From NCBI GenBank assembly GCA_003956705.1, contig QZCP01000189.1, positions 8,778-72,777 on the forward strand: 64,000 nt of DNA, given 5' to 3'. Both the position numbers and the translations under genes were made by a program. The DNA comes from Brevipalpus yothersi (lineage: Eukaryota; Arthropoda; Arachnida; Trombidiformes; Tenuipalpidae). Positions within the stretch are counted from its first letter, which is position 1. Every line of letters starts with the position of its first letter. Below are positions 35,157 through 47,088 of this stretch, in pieces. The notes under the pieces are model-generated. The model had not been told where the DNA came from and did not search any database. It saw only the letters and a program-made list of their open reading frames with translations.

Positions 35157-35369
35157 AATACATACATATACATACATCGGCCACCATGGTATATCGGTGA
35201 GTGGAAAGAGCTGCGAGCATCTGAACTCCGCTGATTCGAAGTTATGAGGAATGAAAAATTTCAGATTTTCAGAGATGATATCGATCAGAGCGAAATAATG
35301 GGCTTGAACTTATGCTCTTGAATAAGAGCGAACAAGCGAGCTTAGCGAACGCAGTGAGCGATCTTCTAG
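35157..35369 (+). repeat. family D repeat, copy 1
   Basis: Starts with ATACATACATATACATACAT, then CATGGTATATCGG...GAGCATCTGAACTCCGCTGATTCGAA, and ends GAGCGAACAAGCGAGC...GAGCGATCTTCTAG before T. Confidence 0.65.
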
Positions 35370-37566
35370 TTATATAAAAAATGATTCCTGGGCTTGTGCA
35401 ACAGTGATGCGCTGGCCGTTCTCAAAAGACGAACTGATCTGAGCACGTTTTGCCCACTTGGCAATGCTCAGGCAAGTCCACATACACAAAAGAAGATAAG
35501 TGTTTTAATGGTCGATAGTGGTTTTCCTGATCTAATTCATCTGGTTGGTGGGGGATGATGATTCATTCAGATTGTACCATCTGGAACTCGACCTGCTGAA
35601 CACGATGATATGCAACATGACTGATGAATATGAATTCTGTGACCAATATATGTGTCTAACGGATTGGATGGCTGCGAAATCACCCGAAAAATGGCGTCCT
35701 CTCATTGAAACGTGGTCTCCACTCAAGATCATCTCCTTTCAACCACTATGTTTACAGATGCGATAAATCGCTTTGCTTAAATTATACTCAATGATAGATA
35801 TATCATTTGAATTGACTAAAAAAGTCATATGCTGACTGAATAAATCACTCATATGCAACATCTTCTTTGAACCATATGATTTCTACATGAAATCAATGAC
35901 TTTCCTCCTCCGTATTCACATAGATACGATATATGTCACCTTCATAAATTTATGATTAACGATACCTTTATCATTTAAATTGACTGAATGAGTCAAATGC
36001 CGACTGAAGAGGTCACTCATTTAGCAAGCAAAGACTCCATGCCCGAAATTTGCCCCATTTTACAGAATTATGCTCAAAAGTTACTGTTCTGATTCGAACC
36101 AAACTTCGTGCAATGGCTTGGTATATTGTGTAGTAGTGCATATTCTGAAGATATCCAAAAATATCAAGGGATTATAAGGTAACAGGCTTAGAAGATTTCT
36201 TCTTTGGATCGTCTTGTCTCAAAAGCTATTCATGCAATTGGCACAAAGTTTGCTCAGAATGATGCGACAAATGATATAATATGTTGCATGAAATTTCGAA
36301 TGGATTGAAGGTTGCTAAGTATGGAAAAAGTCCCATCAAGTATATCGTGTATCACCATGGCAGAGCCTCATATGGAAACTCATAGATGGCGAGCAATGCC
36401 CTCTTCTTCCACAAGTGTACTATTTTAACCTTCACTCTTTGCTCTCCTGCTCACTCTCGATAAGAATGCTCAAAATCAAGGCGCAAGCAAGTTTGCAATC
36501 ACAGTTTCAATCATAATTGTGATAGCAGATAGAGAAGAAGCTGAGCCACAGCAGCAGAGAGGTTGTCCACCTGCTGGCCATAAACTCCTGATGAACATAT
36601 ACACACCAATATTCTGATGCATTCAATGAGTTCTCTCTGAGTATTGGGTCACTCGATCTAGGTGCCATGAGGAAAGCTGTTAGAGAACACTGTTACAAGC
36701 CACTGTCAAAATCACTTTCATAACAATTCACTCAAGGATTTGGATAGCATTGAGTCAAAGATAATCAAATCAAGTGCAATGTTGGAACGGGGCATTTTAT
36801 TCTTTGCCTCTTTATAGGGGGAATCGGAAAAATTATGATTAGTAAGAAATCTATTCATTCAGAATTTATGAGTATGGGGTTGAGTTCAGCTTCCTCCCAT
36901 ATCTAATTGATCATGGGCTCCAGCTTTTTTCTAATCGCGCATGCTGGAGCTCCACTTTCCTCTGACCAACCATTCATATGTGTTCTAAGGTCTGAGATTC
37001 CTACAGGACGAAAAACGCAGGTACAGCATGGGCATTGATACTGCCTCTTACCATGTGTTTACCTCCTCATTTTTGTCTCTTTCCGAGGCTCATCAATGGT
37101 GGGATATTTCATGCCATCTTCTCGAGAATATTCTTTCAAATCCTCATCCCCCGGATCCACATCACACATGGGTATACCCTACTCTCCAGGGAATGATCCC
37201 ATAACCTCAACTTTCCCATCCTTAAGCCTCACGAATCCATGAATCTTAGCCGGCCAATCAGTATCATCATCATGTACCCTAACAGTTGGTCCTCGAGTGA
37301 AAATAAATAAGAAAAAAGATAGGAGAAAATAATACTCATCAACAAAAGTTCAGAATAAATCATAATAGAAGCGATGCAAACTTCCCCTCACTCTCTCAAT
37401 CATAGTAGTATTCACTCTTTTGCTCAGAGTTCGTGGATTGCTAGCCCGCTGATCTTGCATCTGTTTAGCAGAGTTAATTCTGAGAGGAGGATAAGTTTTA
37501 ATATCTATGACTTCAGTTATTTCGTTCTTGCCATTGTGATGTCTGAGGAATGAATGAGATCACAAA

Positions 37567-37867
37567 AAAATCCATGAATCTCTACTAGCCATTCGGTATC
37601 ATCATCGCGTACTCTAACGGTTTGTTCCTGGAATGAAAGAAAATAAGAAAAAAAGAAGCAAAAACAATCATTAACAAAAATTCAGAATAAATCATAATAG
37701 AAGTGATGCAAACTTACTCTTACTCTCTCAACTAATGTGGTATTCCCACTATTGCTCGATGTTTGGGGATTGCTACTCCGCTCATCTAGCATTCTCCTAC
37801 CAGAGGCAACTCTTAGGAGAGGATATTGCCTACCATTGATGAGTTTGGTCTTTGCTGTTTTTGCCAT
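37567..37867 (-). pseudogene. family A gene unit: exon 1 and truncated exon 2
   Basis: Minus strand ATG at 37867 begins MAKTAKTKLINGRQYPLLRV and continues SGRRMLDERSSNPQTSS to VERVR, where a GTAAGT donor stands. After a short intron ending TTTCATTCCAG, exon 2 begins QTVRVRDDDTEWLVEIHGF and is cut off. TATATAAA lies 46 bp upstream of the ATG (37913-37920). This is the most intact first exon of the three copies. The protein is unrecognised. Confidence 0.5.
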
Positions 37868-37912
37868 TGTGATGTCCGAAGAATGAATAAGATGACAAGA
37901 AAAAGTCTTAGG

Positions 37913-37920
37913 TTTATATA
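37913..37920 (-). promoter_or_regulatory. TATA box of family A copy 2
   Basis: TATATAAA on minus. Upstream lie repeated ATGAGTCA and GTCACT motifs, as in the other copies. Confidence 0.5.
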
Positions 37921-38351
37921 CTCCGCTTCCTCATTGAAAATGACCCATGACCTCTCCTTCGTTGACGACTGGTCAGACCAAAGGGCCTTGACTCATATCA
38001 TATTAGTCATGGTCACTCAAAGGCTGAATCTTCATCTCGAATAATATGAGTCATTGTCACTTGAGTTCCCAAATAAGTGACTCATATTTTTTCCAAGAAT
38101 TTTAATAGCTCGCTCAGACAGTTCGCTCACAGCGGTAACTAGTGTAAGCGCTTCTCCTATAGATCGTGTGTCTCTTCTACATGACGCCTTTCTACCCCCT
38201 CTCTTGCCATTCCTTCCTCTCTCTATTTTCGGTATTTTCCCTCTCTTTGATACGAATTATTCCTTCAGCGAGGTGATGTTCCTGTCAAATTGAGATTATC
38301 TTTCCATAATTTTTCCCACTTATCACTGTATCCATTACCTGTATTAGGAAG

Positions 38352-38558
38352 AAATATATATACACATGCATGGCGGCTACGGTATAGCGGGGAGCGAAGC
38401 GAGCTGTGAGCATCTGAACTTCGCTGATTCGAAATTATTAGGAATTAAGAATTTCGGATTTGCTGAGTTAATAACGAGAGAAAAAAACGGGCTTGAAATT
38501 TGGCTCTGACATAAGAGCGAACAAGCGAGCGTAGCAAGCGCATGGAGCGATTTTCTAG
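38352..38558 (+). repeat. family D repeat, copy 2
   Basis: Begins in ATATATATACACATGCATGG, carries GAGCATCTGAACTTCGCTGATTCGAA and ends CAAGCGAGCGTAGCAAGCGC...GAGCGATTTTCTAG before T. Directly abuts the next open frame. Confidence 0.65.
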
Positions 38559-38799
38559 TTGATCGAAATAAGTACCAATCTATCCGTGGAAGAGTTTCAA
38601 TCAATCCTGCGCAGAGGGGCTCTCCTCATCATGTCTCGATGAACAGCTTCACCAAACATATCCATAGACGTAATCCACCATATATCACTGGATTATTGGA
38701 GGAACTGGAGCATGAGATGATTAATCGATCCTTGATAATTCTTCAAGATGTATCAGATCAAATTGTCATCGTGTTGTTGGCTCATTATATCAGTTCTTG
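38559..38799 (+). CDS. possible upstream exon of the 39-kb gene
   Basis: Open for about 80 codons: DRNKYQSIRGRVSINPAQRG, SFTKHIHRRNPPYITGLLEE, then RSLIILQDVSDQIVIVLLAH. It ends at a good donor (TTCTTG|GTGAGT at 38799/38800). The frame starts inside the 3' end of the family D repeat, so the true 5' end may have been replaced. Joining to the 39011 exon needs an intermediate short exon that I could not settle. Confidence 0.35.
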
Positions 38800-39010
38800 G
38801 TGAGTAATCTCTGATCAGTTTGAAACTCGATTAGTCAACAGAATCTCTTTTTGATCTGATATAATAACACCGATGATTCGATTAATGATTGATACCTCTT
38901 CATTTTCATCCAATCAGCACTCGATAGGGTCAATGGGGTGAGTTAATTGGAGGATGCTTCCAATTTCATATCACGAATTGTTATTTAATGACCCTATATC
39001 TATTATCAAG

Positions 39011-39729
39011 GACTGTTATTCAGAGAAATCACTCTTCAATGGGGGAAGACGACCATTTCCGTTCGTTGTTCATGTCTGGTATGATGAAAACAGTAACTAT
39101 ATCAATAATTCTCGATCGTCATTCTCTTACACAGGGTTTCTAGAGAGGATACTGGGGAACATTCATGCATTGGTGTCAGAAAAGTCGAGAATAGAATATT
39201 CGTACCGGAATGGTGTGTGACAGTTGATGGTGAGAAACGAGGAAGAATAGCAATCTATGCACCAAAACCAACTGGTAAAGTAACTTCCTTCTCACGAGCC
39301 TGTCCATATCAGAGATATGATGAGCAATTTGACTTGCTCTATCAAGATGATGATTTGAGGCAGATCATAGTGCCTTCAGATGGATCTCCCGGCACTGATA
39401 AGCCAAATATAGTGATACTGAGGATTCCAGGAATTCCTGAAGATCCCAATTCTCTAGCTTGTTTTTGGTCTGACCACAGAGACATCTTCTCCGAATCAAC
39501 AAATTCAGCCATGTCGATGGTTGTATCTTGGAAGCGTGGGCCTAACGGAGAGTTCTTCTTCGTTCAGAGGCTTATCAGTGATCATATCAAGCAAAAAAAA
39601 TCATTCGAAGGACTGAGAGAAGGAGTGGAAGGTACTGCTGAAGCTGTTATATCTAGAAATCCTCACAGTATGAGTTTACTTTTCGAAGGCTTTTTCAAAG
39701 ATCCTCCAAAGTATTCATTAAAAGGTTAA
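39011..39729 (+). CDS. two-exon gene for an unrecognised protein (5' end unresolved)
   Basis: Exon 39011-39078 (DCYSEKSLFNGGRRPFPFVV...) ends at CTG|GTATGA. A 56-bp intron ends CTTACACAG at 39134. The next exon, 39135-39729, continues in phase to TAA. The joined frame gives 220 residues: WVSREDTGEHSCIGVRKVEN, then VPEWCVTVDGEKRGRIAIYA, a central acidic stretch (YQDDDLRQIIVPSDGSPGTD), RIPGIPEDPNSLACFWSDHR and EGFFKDPPKYSLKG at the end. The intron removes a frame change exactly, which argues the model is right. If the upstream ATG at 38954 is used, the intron phase is unchanged. No known domain recognised; several spaced Cys suggest a secreted protein, but no leader was found. Confidence 0.6.
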
Positions 39730-40179
39730 CACAGTGTTTTGTTTGATCTGTGTATGCCAAATTGATGATGACTGAACTGGTGAAGTTAATCCACTATTTA
39801 AAATGAATAGGTCACACATTGTGATCATGATGAATTTCATTTATGGTGAGAAATTCTTGCGTTTAATATCTCTTTTTCGATGATTGAATACTCCAGACAA
39901 ATTGATTGAAGAAAATAGCAGCCAACGCTGGATATCATGCATCAGAATATCTTTGATCATAGTATCTTCCCATATATTGACATCTCTATCTGACATGGTG
40001 CAGTACTCTCATGAACTAGTGATCATGATGATTCAGATTGGCTGTGATACATTTTTCTCTCCAGTTTGTACACAAGCATTTGGATATATTGAGTCATGGA
40101 TAGACAGCTGCTCATGACTGCGTTTTGCTGAGCATATCAGTGCAGGGTGGAATTCTCATCAATGGATGATGATTTTTAA

Positions 40180-40443
40180 ACATTTATATATTACTTTTAC
40201 TCTCCAACGACTGGAAATTTCTTGTATGATTATCAGCACTCTGATGGGAGTATAGTCCCCAAAAGAGAGAAGTGCAGCCTATCATACGATTTCAAGACAA
40301 TTCCCCTGCCGACTGATCCCACCAAAACAATTAATCTTAGAGGTGGAACCATATTTCTGAATCGAAGGCAGTTTGGATATGAAACAAACAACATACTTGT
40401 GAGCTTGAAACCTTCATTCCAGTTTATCATTATATCTCCATGA
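40180..40443 (+). CDS. coding-like exon after the 39-kb gene
   Basis: Open from a TAA at 40177 to TGA: YSPTTGNFLYDYQHSDGSIV, then PKREKCSLSYDFKTIPLPTD and LRGGTIFLNRRQFGYETNN. Protein-like, with an IPLPTDP segment that resembles IPGIPEDP of the preceding gene, so it may be a diverged partial duplicate of it. No start or splice sites proven. Confidence 0.3.
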   Translation, partial: TFIYYFYSPTTGNFLYDYQHSDGSIVPKREKCSLSYDFKTIPLPTDPTKTINLRGGTIFLNRRQFGYETNNILVSLKPSFQFIIISP

Positions 40444-40637
40444 GTTGAGAGATGATCAACTCAGAGTAGCTCTAGGCATTCAATTTTCCAGATCCTTTAC
40501 CAAGTCTTCCTTAAGAAAGAACTTTGAGTGACAATTTTTCATGGTTATTCTTGAGGACGAATATAGAAATAATTTTTCCAGTCATGATAATCGGTGGGCG
40601 TTATCAATTATTTCTCCACTATTTCTTTTTTCTTGTT

Positions 40638-41468
40638 GTCTGAACGCAGTGAAGACCCCCTGGGGAGACAAAATTTCACGTTTTGTTGCTTCATTTTCCC
40701 CTGAGAGCAGTTGTTCGATCTTCATGAAATTTTTCATATAAGTTTTTTATCATCTGAGGCTGTGCACTCTGTTTATTGTTTCGAAAAATTCGGTCCCGAA
40801 AAAAAGTTATGAAGTTTTCCATTTAACATGGGATTCCCCATGGAGGATTGAATTAATTTTCTTAGGCCTCTGCGAGCGAGTAGAAATTTAGCTTGAGTCT
40901 AGATAAGGGTCAGAGTTCATGCTTTGGGACTCTGAAGCCTCCAGACATTCGTTAGGCTGAGTAGTGACAACGGGTCAGAGCCCATGTCTACGTGGGACAA
41001 AGCCCATGCCCTCTTATGTTATGTTATGTTAGAATAGGTTAGGTTTGGTGAGGTTAGGTTTAGGTCAATAGTTGGACCAACAAACAGAATTTTGATAATA
41101 TTGGACATTGGACATGACCCATCGAGAATAGGTTAGGTTGAGTCGTGACAATGGGTCGTAGCCCATGCCCACGAGGGACAAAGCCCTCAAACATTGGTTA
41201 GGTTGTGTGTGTCATGACAATGGGTTGGAGCCCATGCCCATGCGGGGCAAAACCATCATACATTGGTTAGGTCACGTCGTGACAATAGGTCGGAGCCCAT
41301 ACCCTCTTATGTTATGTTATGTTAGGATAGGTTATGTTTGTTTAGGTTAGGTGATGTGATTGGCTGGAAGGATGAATTCCATTACATCATCTTTCACCTG
41401 CTATTGAAGGAGACCTGTCATGACGATTCATACGGCAGCGTTCAGACCCGGGTTGGTGACCCTACTAG
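40638..41468 (+). mobile_element. family B Helentron/DINE-1-like element, copy 3
   Basis: Begins GTCTGAACGCAGTGAAGACC and ends GCAGCGTTCAGACCCGGGTT, then GGTGACCCTACTAG before T. GGGTTGGTGACCC is a small hairpin just before the end. Three ACAATGGGT-GGAGCCCATGCC units and a TTATGTTATGTTAGGATAGG array lie inside. This is the cleanest copy. Confidence 0.7.
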
Positions 41469-44173
41469 TTAGATATTTAGATATCCATTAGAGGTTTTGA
41501 AGGTTATACTCTTGTTATCAGAAAGATTGAAACATTTGCTTCTGATTGGCCAGCAGAACTGTTCCAATCTGGTCACAAGTGTATATAAAATTGTTTATCA
41601 TCTCTGAACAATCATCTGGATTGTTCATTAGGCTTCTGCCCTTATTCTCAACTCATGAGGAAACATTGCTCCCCTGCACTTTCTTTAGGATCTACATCTT
41701 TAATCTGTTACCAGAAGCTCGAACAATACTGATGTTGTCTGTTTTCTGATGATTAAACGAATTACACTGTTACATGGCTACTCATCATGAACACTGATAG
41801 CATTTTTGCTGACCAGTGGGTCTGACATATTTTCCGAAGAGAGATCATATACCGACTTTCCTATTATTCAGCTGCTCGCATCCTGATCTTTTAGATCAAA
41901 ACGCTGTAAAGTCAGTCTCCATGAGAATTGGATAAAGTTACCGAAATGCATCTCCCCTATTCTGAGGGAGAAAATCGAGGGCGCATTGTACATCAAAAGC
42001 TTGACAATGTATAATGAGCATGGTCCACTCAGTTAGCCGTTCATTCTATGATCCTTCTCAAGAGCTAAGATGCAATCAAGGATTTCCAAACTACAGCAAG
42101 ATAGAGGCTACTTCCCAATTTGAGAGCGAAAACTGCCGATGAGATGCAAACACCTCACCTTTGAAGCTTTTGCTCTTCTCCTGTAGCCTGTTAAATACCA
42201 CATTAGTCTTCCTTTCACTAATCTCTGAATCAACTTGACCTACAAACTAGGCCAGACTATTGGTTTTTGAGAAATCATCAAAAGTGTTGACATGGAGAAA
42301 CACCTCAAGCTGATATCAATCGTATTACGATATCAGTATGAGTGTAGAAAGCATTAGAAAATGTTTCAGGTAGCTGAACAGAGACTGTGTCCAGCCCAAC
42401 CGTTATCAACTCGTTTTGTGCTAATAGAGATTAGCGTCATAGATGGATTTCCTGGTAGATGAAGTTATAGGAATCTCTGCCTGTTTACATAAGCTAATGA
42501 GATGGAAAGCATTCATCATTATCGGTAGATATCCATTTCATGCTTACCCCTTCTTATCATCATGAGACCAAGGATATAATGTATCCAGAAAGCTCAGAGC
42601 AGGCATTGATTTGTTACAATTTTGTACATTCTACTTGCATATTTCCGAAACTGGTGAATATTAGAGATGGATAAGTAAACATTCAATCTCTCTCATTCTC
42701 CCATGAAAGAGATCAATTTTTTGGAGTACTGGTATCCTGGTATCCTGGTATCTACACCAAAATTGAGCCCTATTCAGATTTTATTACCAAGATACAGAAC
42801 TGTGACAAGCTTGAATACGAGATAATGAGCACAAAGAAAGACCTCGGTCAGGAGAGATTGAAAGAAATCATCATTAAGATGGGTCTCTAAATATGACCTT
42901 ATGGGGAACTCATTGTTGGATAGAAATTTTCAACTTCAAATCTTTACATCTCTCTCTGGCTCTATCGGTTTTGAGAGGTCGTGAAAATCTACTCTGTTTG
43001 CTCTTTCAAGTTTCCTCTCATTTCATCTCATTGTATGAAAGCACATAGATGTATAATATAATATAATTTTGAGTTCGACTGCGATCAACAATGAGTTTCA
43101 ATTATCCTACTTTTTCAAAGTTCCTTAATCCATCACATACTCATAGAAATGCACAAATTTTTCTCACCCATCAGATTGAGAAATTTTGTTGACAAACAAA
43201 TGGGTGGCACAGCTCTTCACGAATTTTTTTATCGAGTTAATTACGAACAGCTTGAATGATATTCGGAGCCAAAGCTTAGAGATAGTGAATTTGTAGAGGA
43301 ACGAGCTAACGTCCAATCAGGTCTATCAAGACTCAGAGTGTGATCGGCGAAAGAGATCAGTGAAGCATGGAGATGGAATTTGATGGATGTATACCAAGTT
43401 CAGTATCGGATAATTCGGATGCTGATAGAACAGCTAGTGGACAATATATCCACTGGGGTTTTTCGATGAACGCATATGAATGATTTATTACTATTTGAGC
43501 CCCATACAAATTCGGGAAGAGTTTTTCTAGCAAATCATCGGCTACTCTTATGATCGTTGAGAGAGGTAGTAGTATTGTTGCGAGTTGATGACGATAGATT
43601 TTCACGATTTCACCAATTATCCAAGCTGATAAACACTGCTTTACCAAGGTTCCGCTCAGATTGCGACCATCAAGTTGTTATCCAAGTATGAAGTTCAAGT
43701 TGATAGTTGTTAGCGGTGAAAGAAAAATGGATGGATGGATCATTCTTTACTGATTACCATTCTTTCCCGTCTATGTAGATTGAGAAACTGAGCTCAATCA
43801 ATGCTCACCCGAAGTGAAACATCACTCAGCAGAATGGAATCATCGTGAGCATGGCCTGAATTAATCAATTCCATTCATTTTTGTAATTTTCCCCGCTCTT
43901 CTCCCTCAATTTCATTCTCCTCGGTCAGGAAGGTGGTGAGTCTTTAGGACATAATCTTCCCATCATTACAAACCCTTCTCTAGCCTACTCAACCATATCG
44001 TACTCATCAGAAAGAATAATAGTTAGGATATGGTGAGTAATGGAACCACTCTCTGATGGATTTTTCAACAGGGTAATACATCTCCTTCCGTTTGTGGGCA
44101 TCAATTCCTGGTCAATACAACAACGATGTGAAACTTCTGTGACATGGAAAATATTTTTCTAAGTCAATATATC
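41469..44173. other. gene-poor stretch
   Basis: No supported gene. 42220-42300 is a diverged relative of 18700-18780. A short tandem GGTATCCT repeat lies at 42729-42750. Open frames such as 43357-43647 (-) lack other support. Confidence 0.35.
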
Positions 44174-44595
44174 ATGCTGGACAAGTTGGGATCAATACTG
44201 ATCGTCTTGATGAGTCTCTAGTGGTTCATGGGAATATTTGAGCCACTAACCATATCATCCAGCCACCAGATTCCCCGAGCTAATGTACAAGAGACCTATC
44301 AAAAAGAGCAATTAAGGAATAAGTCTATTATTCGAGGACTTGATTATCAATCCACTAGAATTTGCAACGCAAGTTTGAATTAAGAAAATATAACAATAAC
44401 AGGAGTTATTGCCCGAGATGTTCAGAAGTGATTCTAGACGCTCTCAAAGAACAAGATGATGAGAAAAATCTCGTTGTTGGTAAGGATCGATCGTTCATGG
44501 AAAACTTCGGTGCACTTAGAAAGCTCCGTTTGTTCATTGATAATTTGGAAACTAAACTGGACCAATTTGATAGTGGAAATCATGAATTTGAATAA
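44174..44595 (+). pseudogene. broken small secreted-protein gene
   Basis: An ATG at 44174 begins a hydrophobic leader (MLDKLGSILIVLMSL) that meets a TAG. Downstream the frame reads YQKEQLRNKSIIRGLDYQST. The frame starting at 44362 then gives KFELRKYNNNRSYCPRCSEV, LVVGKDRSFMENFGALRKLR and LFIDNLETKLDQF to TAA at 44595. The leader plus charged helical body and paired Cys (C-x2-C) suggest a secreted helical protein. One stop and one frame change break it, unless a small intron explains them. Confidence 0.4.
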
Positions 44596-44864
44596 TTATT
44601 GGCTTTGACAGAATGAAGAACATGCTATCTACCTGAACTGATTTTAGTGCTGCCACATGTCCCATAACTAGGTAAATTTTAGAATATAATCTATTTTTCA
44701 AGAATAATTGTTGCCTAAATGTCCTGATATAGCAACGAATTGGCTCCCCCCAACATTTTAGAAGGAAGTGAAAACCACTAAAAGGCAGCATGTATACATG
44801 TATAATTACTCATCAGTGATAAGAAGAAGCTTACCTGAATGCAAATTCACTCTTTGCTCTGCAT

Positions 44865-44928
44865 AGCTTACCAGCTCACTCAAAAGCATGAGAGAGATAA
44901 ACAGTCTCTCTTGAGTGAGCTGGTAGCT
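44865..44928 (+). other. 64-nt perfect-arm hairpin (possible small-RNA precursor)
   Basis: AGCTTACCAGCTCACTCAA is followed by its complement TTGAGTGAGCTGGTAGCT with one bulge. The inner sequence adds a GAGAGA/TCTCTC pairing around a short loop. Length and loop are in the range of a pre-miRNA. The same bases lie in an open frame (44839-45036), so a small inverted-repeat insertion is an alternative. Confidence 0.45.
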
Positions 44929-45753
44929 CATGGGGAAGAGAAGACAACCAGTTTTCCCCCTCTGCACCAGAAAATTCGATTAATTCTTGACCGTACTAAC
45001 AGCTATCGAGTCATTGAACATTTGGAAAGTTTTTGAATATTCTTAGCAACAGTGCCACTGTTGATCATATATTTTGCAGCAACATGTAGACTGTGAAACT
45101 GAATTGCTCACCAGAATTGGTCACTTTTGCAAGGCATTCCATTTCCTAACTATTAGTGGTGAGAGAATAGGAAGGTGTATAGTGCTGGATTGAAGGATCG
45201 TTCTTCACCAGAAACTATTTATTTTCAGCTCTATACTGCCAGATTAAGTTTAGTTCAATTAATGCTCCTCTGAAGAGAGATTATCATTCAATAGAGAGAA
45301 ATTACGTGAAATTAAGTTTGAAATACACAACCCAAATCAATCAATTTTGACTCATTAATGTAACTAAACGTTGGCATGCGATGCATGTACGTTGTCCCTC
45401 GGATTGCAGTCATGTTATCTCACAAGTATTGTTACTGTGTGTATTCGCCTTGTGTTACCAAGAGAACTGGTGAAACTCAATTTTTTAATGTTTAATGTTG
45501 ATAATTCAATCGTTCTATCTTGTGCACTCTTCTTCACATGTGGAGACAATCCAGAAGAAATTTTTTATACAAATTTATAACTTTTGTCCACTCCATCCTT
45601 TAGTTGGTAATCATAGCCAAAAATGGTGATGTGTAGGAACAATCTGAAATATATGGATTGCAAGACAGGGATGTTGATTGTATTCTGTTGTCATGACAGT
45701 AAACGTGATTAATTGTGATTTTTACTAATACTCTCAGTGGTCTTCAATTTTTT

Positions 45754-45939
45754 TCAAAAACATGCTTGCGGTTTCTTAGTGGTTTTACTGTAGTTATTCT
45801 CTGCAAACAGAGAGGCTAACTCTCCTTTATGCTCAAGTACTGCAGAAATTGCAAGATTCATTGTTTTAGTGTTCAACTGATGTGGTTTGCTGTTTCTTCC
45901 GATCAAAACATCTTTTGGCTCAAGCAACAAAGATTGATG
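45754..45939 (-). CDS. probable 3' exon, unknown protein
   Basis: The minus frame starts right after a TTTTGCAG acceptor (at 45940) and runs 62 codons to TGA: HQSLLLEPKDVLIGRNSKPH, then LAISAVLEHKGELASLFAEN and a Lys-rich end. Composition is convincingly protein-like. Further coding-like pieces lie upstream on the same strand (46030-46130, ETGSPDAELRVISVRLPVLS), but frames and donors could not be joined. Confidence 0.35.
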   Translation of the reverse strand, partial: HQSLLLEPKDVLIGRNSKPHQLNTKTMNLAISAVLEHKGELASLFAENNYSKTTKKPQACF

Positions 45940-46224
45940 CTGCAAAATGAATCCGTTACAGACCGATTTGATAGCATTGAATTCCTAACCATGTGGATTC
46001 TTGGACATCTTCATGGACTGAATTATAGCAGCATGCCTAAATGCTCATGAAACAAGGTGAGTGATAACACTGGCAATCTGACTGAAATCACTCTCAACTC
46101 TGCATCAGGAGATCCGGTCTCTGCAAAATATTTATAGCTTTCCCATAGAAAATATTGGGCCTTGGTAAGAATCAAACTAAACAGTAAAGGACTTTATACA
46201 TCTTAGACAACTATCTGATGGATA

Positions 46225-46512
46225 TTGGTAGCCTCAAATAAATTCAGATGCTACAATGTAGTACTTGCTTCTTCTTTTCTCATGTTTTCGAGCATCTTCA
46301 GGCGATTTCAACTGCTGCTAGCAATCAGTAATCTAGATAATTCAACAATCTCAAATTGTCGAAGCAAAGAGAAACTTCATTCCCTATTGTTATTAATTTC
46401 CTGTTTTAAGAGCAACGTTGAGAAAAAAGGTGAGCCAATCATCATTCTTGTCTCCACTAATCAGTTCGATGATATGTACAGGGTCGAATATATCGAATCA
46501 TTACACTCATGA
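46225..46512 (+). CDS. coding-like frame with KGEP motif
   Basis: 95 codons, no ATG at the start. The final third (SNVEKKGEPIIILVSTNQFD, then DMYRVEYIESLHS) resembles the 31.0-kb segment (IRKGEPLLMN...VVRIENI). The front is hydrophobic. Probably an exon whose acceptor is near TTTTAAG at about 46410. Confidence 0.3.
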   Translation: MVASNKFRCYNVVLASSFLMFSSIFRRFQLLLAISNLDNSTISNCRSKEKLHSLLLLISCFKSNVEKKGEPIIILVSTNQFDDMYRVEYIESLHS

Positions 46513-47088
46513 GGAGTATTCGGAGTTTGATCTGAATTGGACATGGATCCAGATAGCAATTTTAGCCAAATATTTCATCCTCTCGAAATACAATAAGCTG
46601 TTGTTAGCGAGAATATAATACTCACACATTGAATAAGCCAATCAGGGGCATTGCAAGAAGAGGATACTGAGGATCATTATAGGCCAGAAGTTTGCAGCAA
46701 ATAAATAGCTGAAAATGCTCGGGAGCTTAGCTAGCTAGTGGAAAATAACAAATCAAACTGGAGAGACTTTTCCTCTGTGAACTTGACGACTTGTAGATTC
46801 TGATTCTGATTTAGCAAGCAATCCATGAAGATATTCAATGAAGCTCATCCCTCCTGATCAAGCGAGATTAGTTGGCATCGGCTGGCTGATCCCAATGATG
46901 CACATTTTTCTCCGTAATGTCGAGGGATTGTGGAATGACTTATCGTCAATTGTTTATTCTAATTTGAAGGGAAATATTTCGACTAGCTTCTAGCAGAGAG
47001 AAGCCATACAATAGTTCCTATGATAGGAATAATTCTCCGAAGTTTGCATCATTCCGGGAAGATTACCGATCAGTAGGAGAGCCAAGAA

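Larger units (their letters stand above)
36040..38147 (+). mobile_element. family A Helitron-like element, copy 2 (partial tandem)
   Basis: The 3' end on plus is CTCGCTCAGACAGTTCGCTC...GGTAACTAG before T (about 38146), matching copies 1 and 3. Inside, on the minus strand, are two family A gene units. The left unit (36860-37560) has both exons, with an intact DEDLKEYS part but a TAA after KETKMRR. The right unit (37560-37867) has exon 1 and only the first 16 codons of exon 2. The units meet at ATTCATGGATTT. An array of TGACTGAATGAGTCA-like segments lies at the left (35790-36030). Confidence 0.55.
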
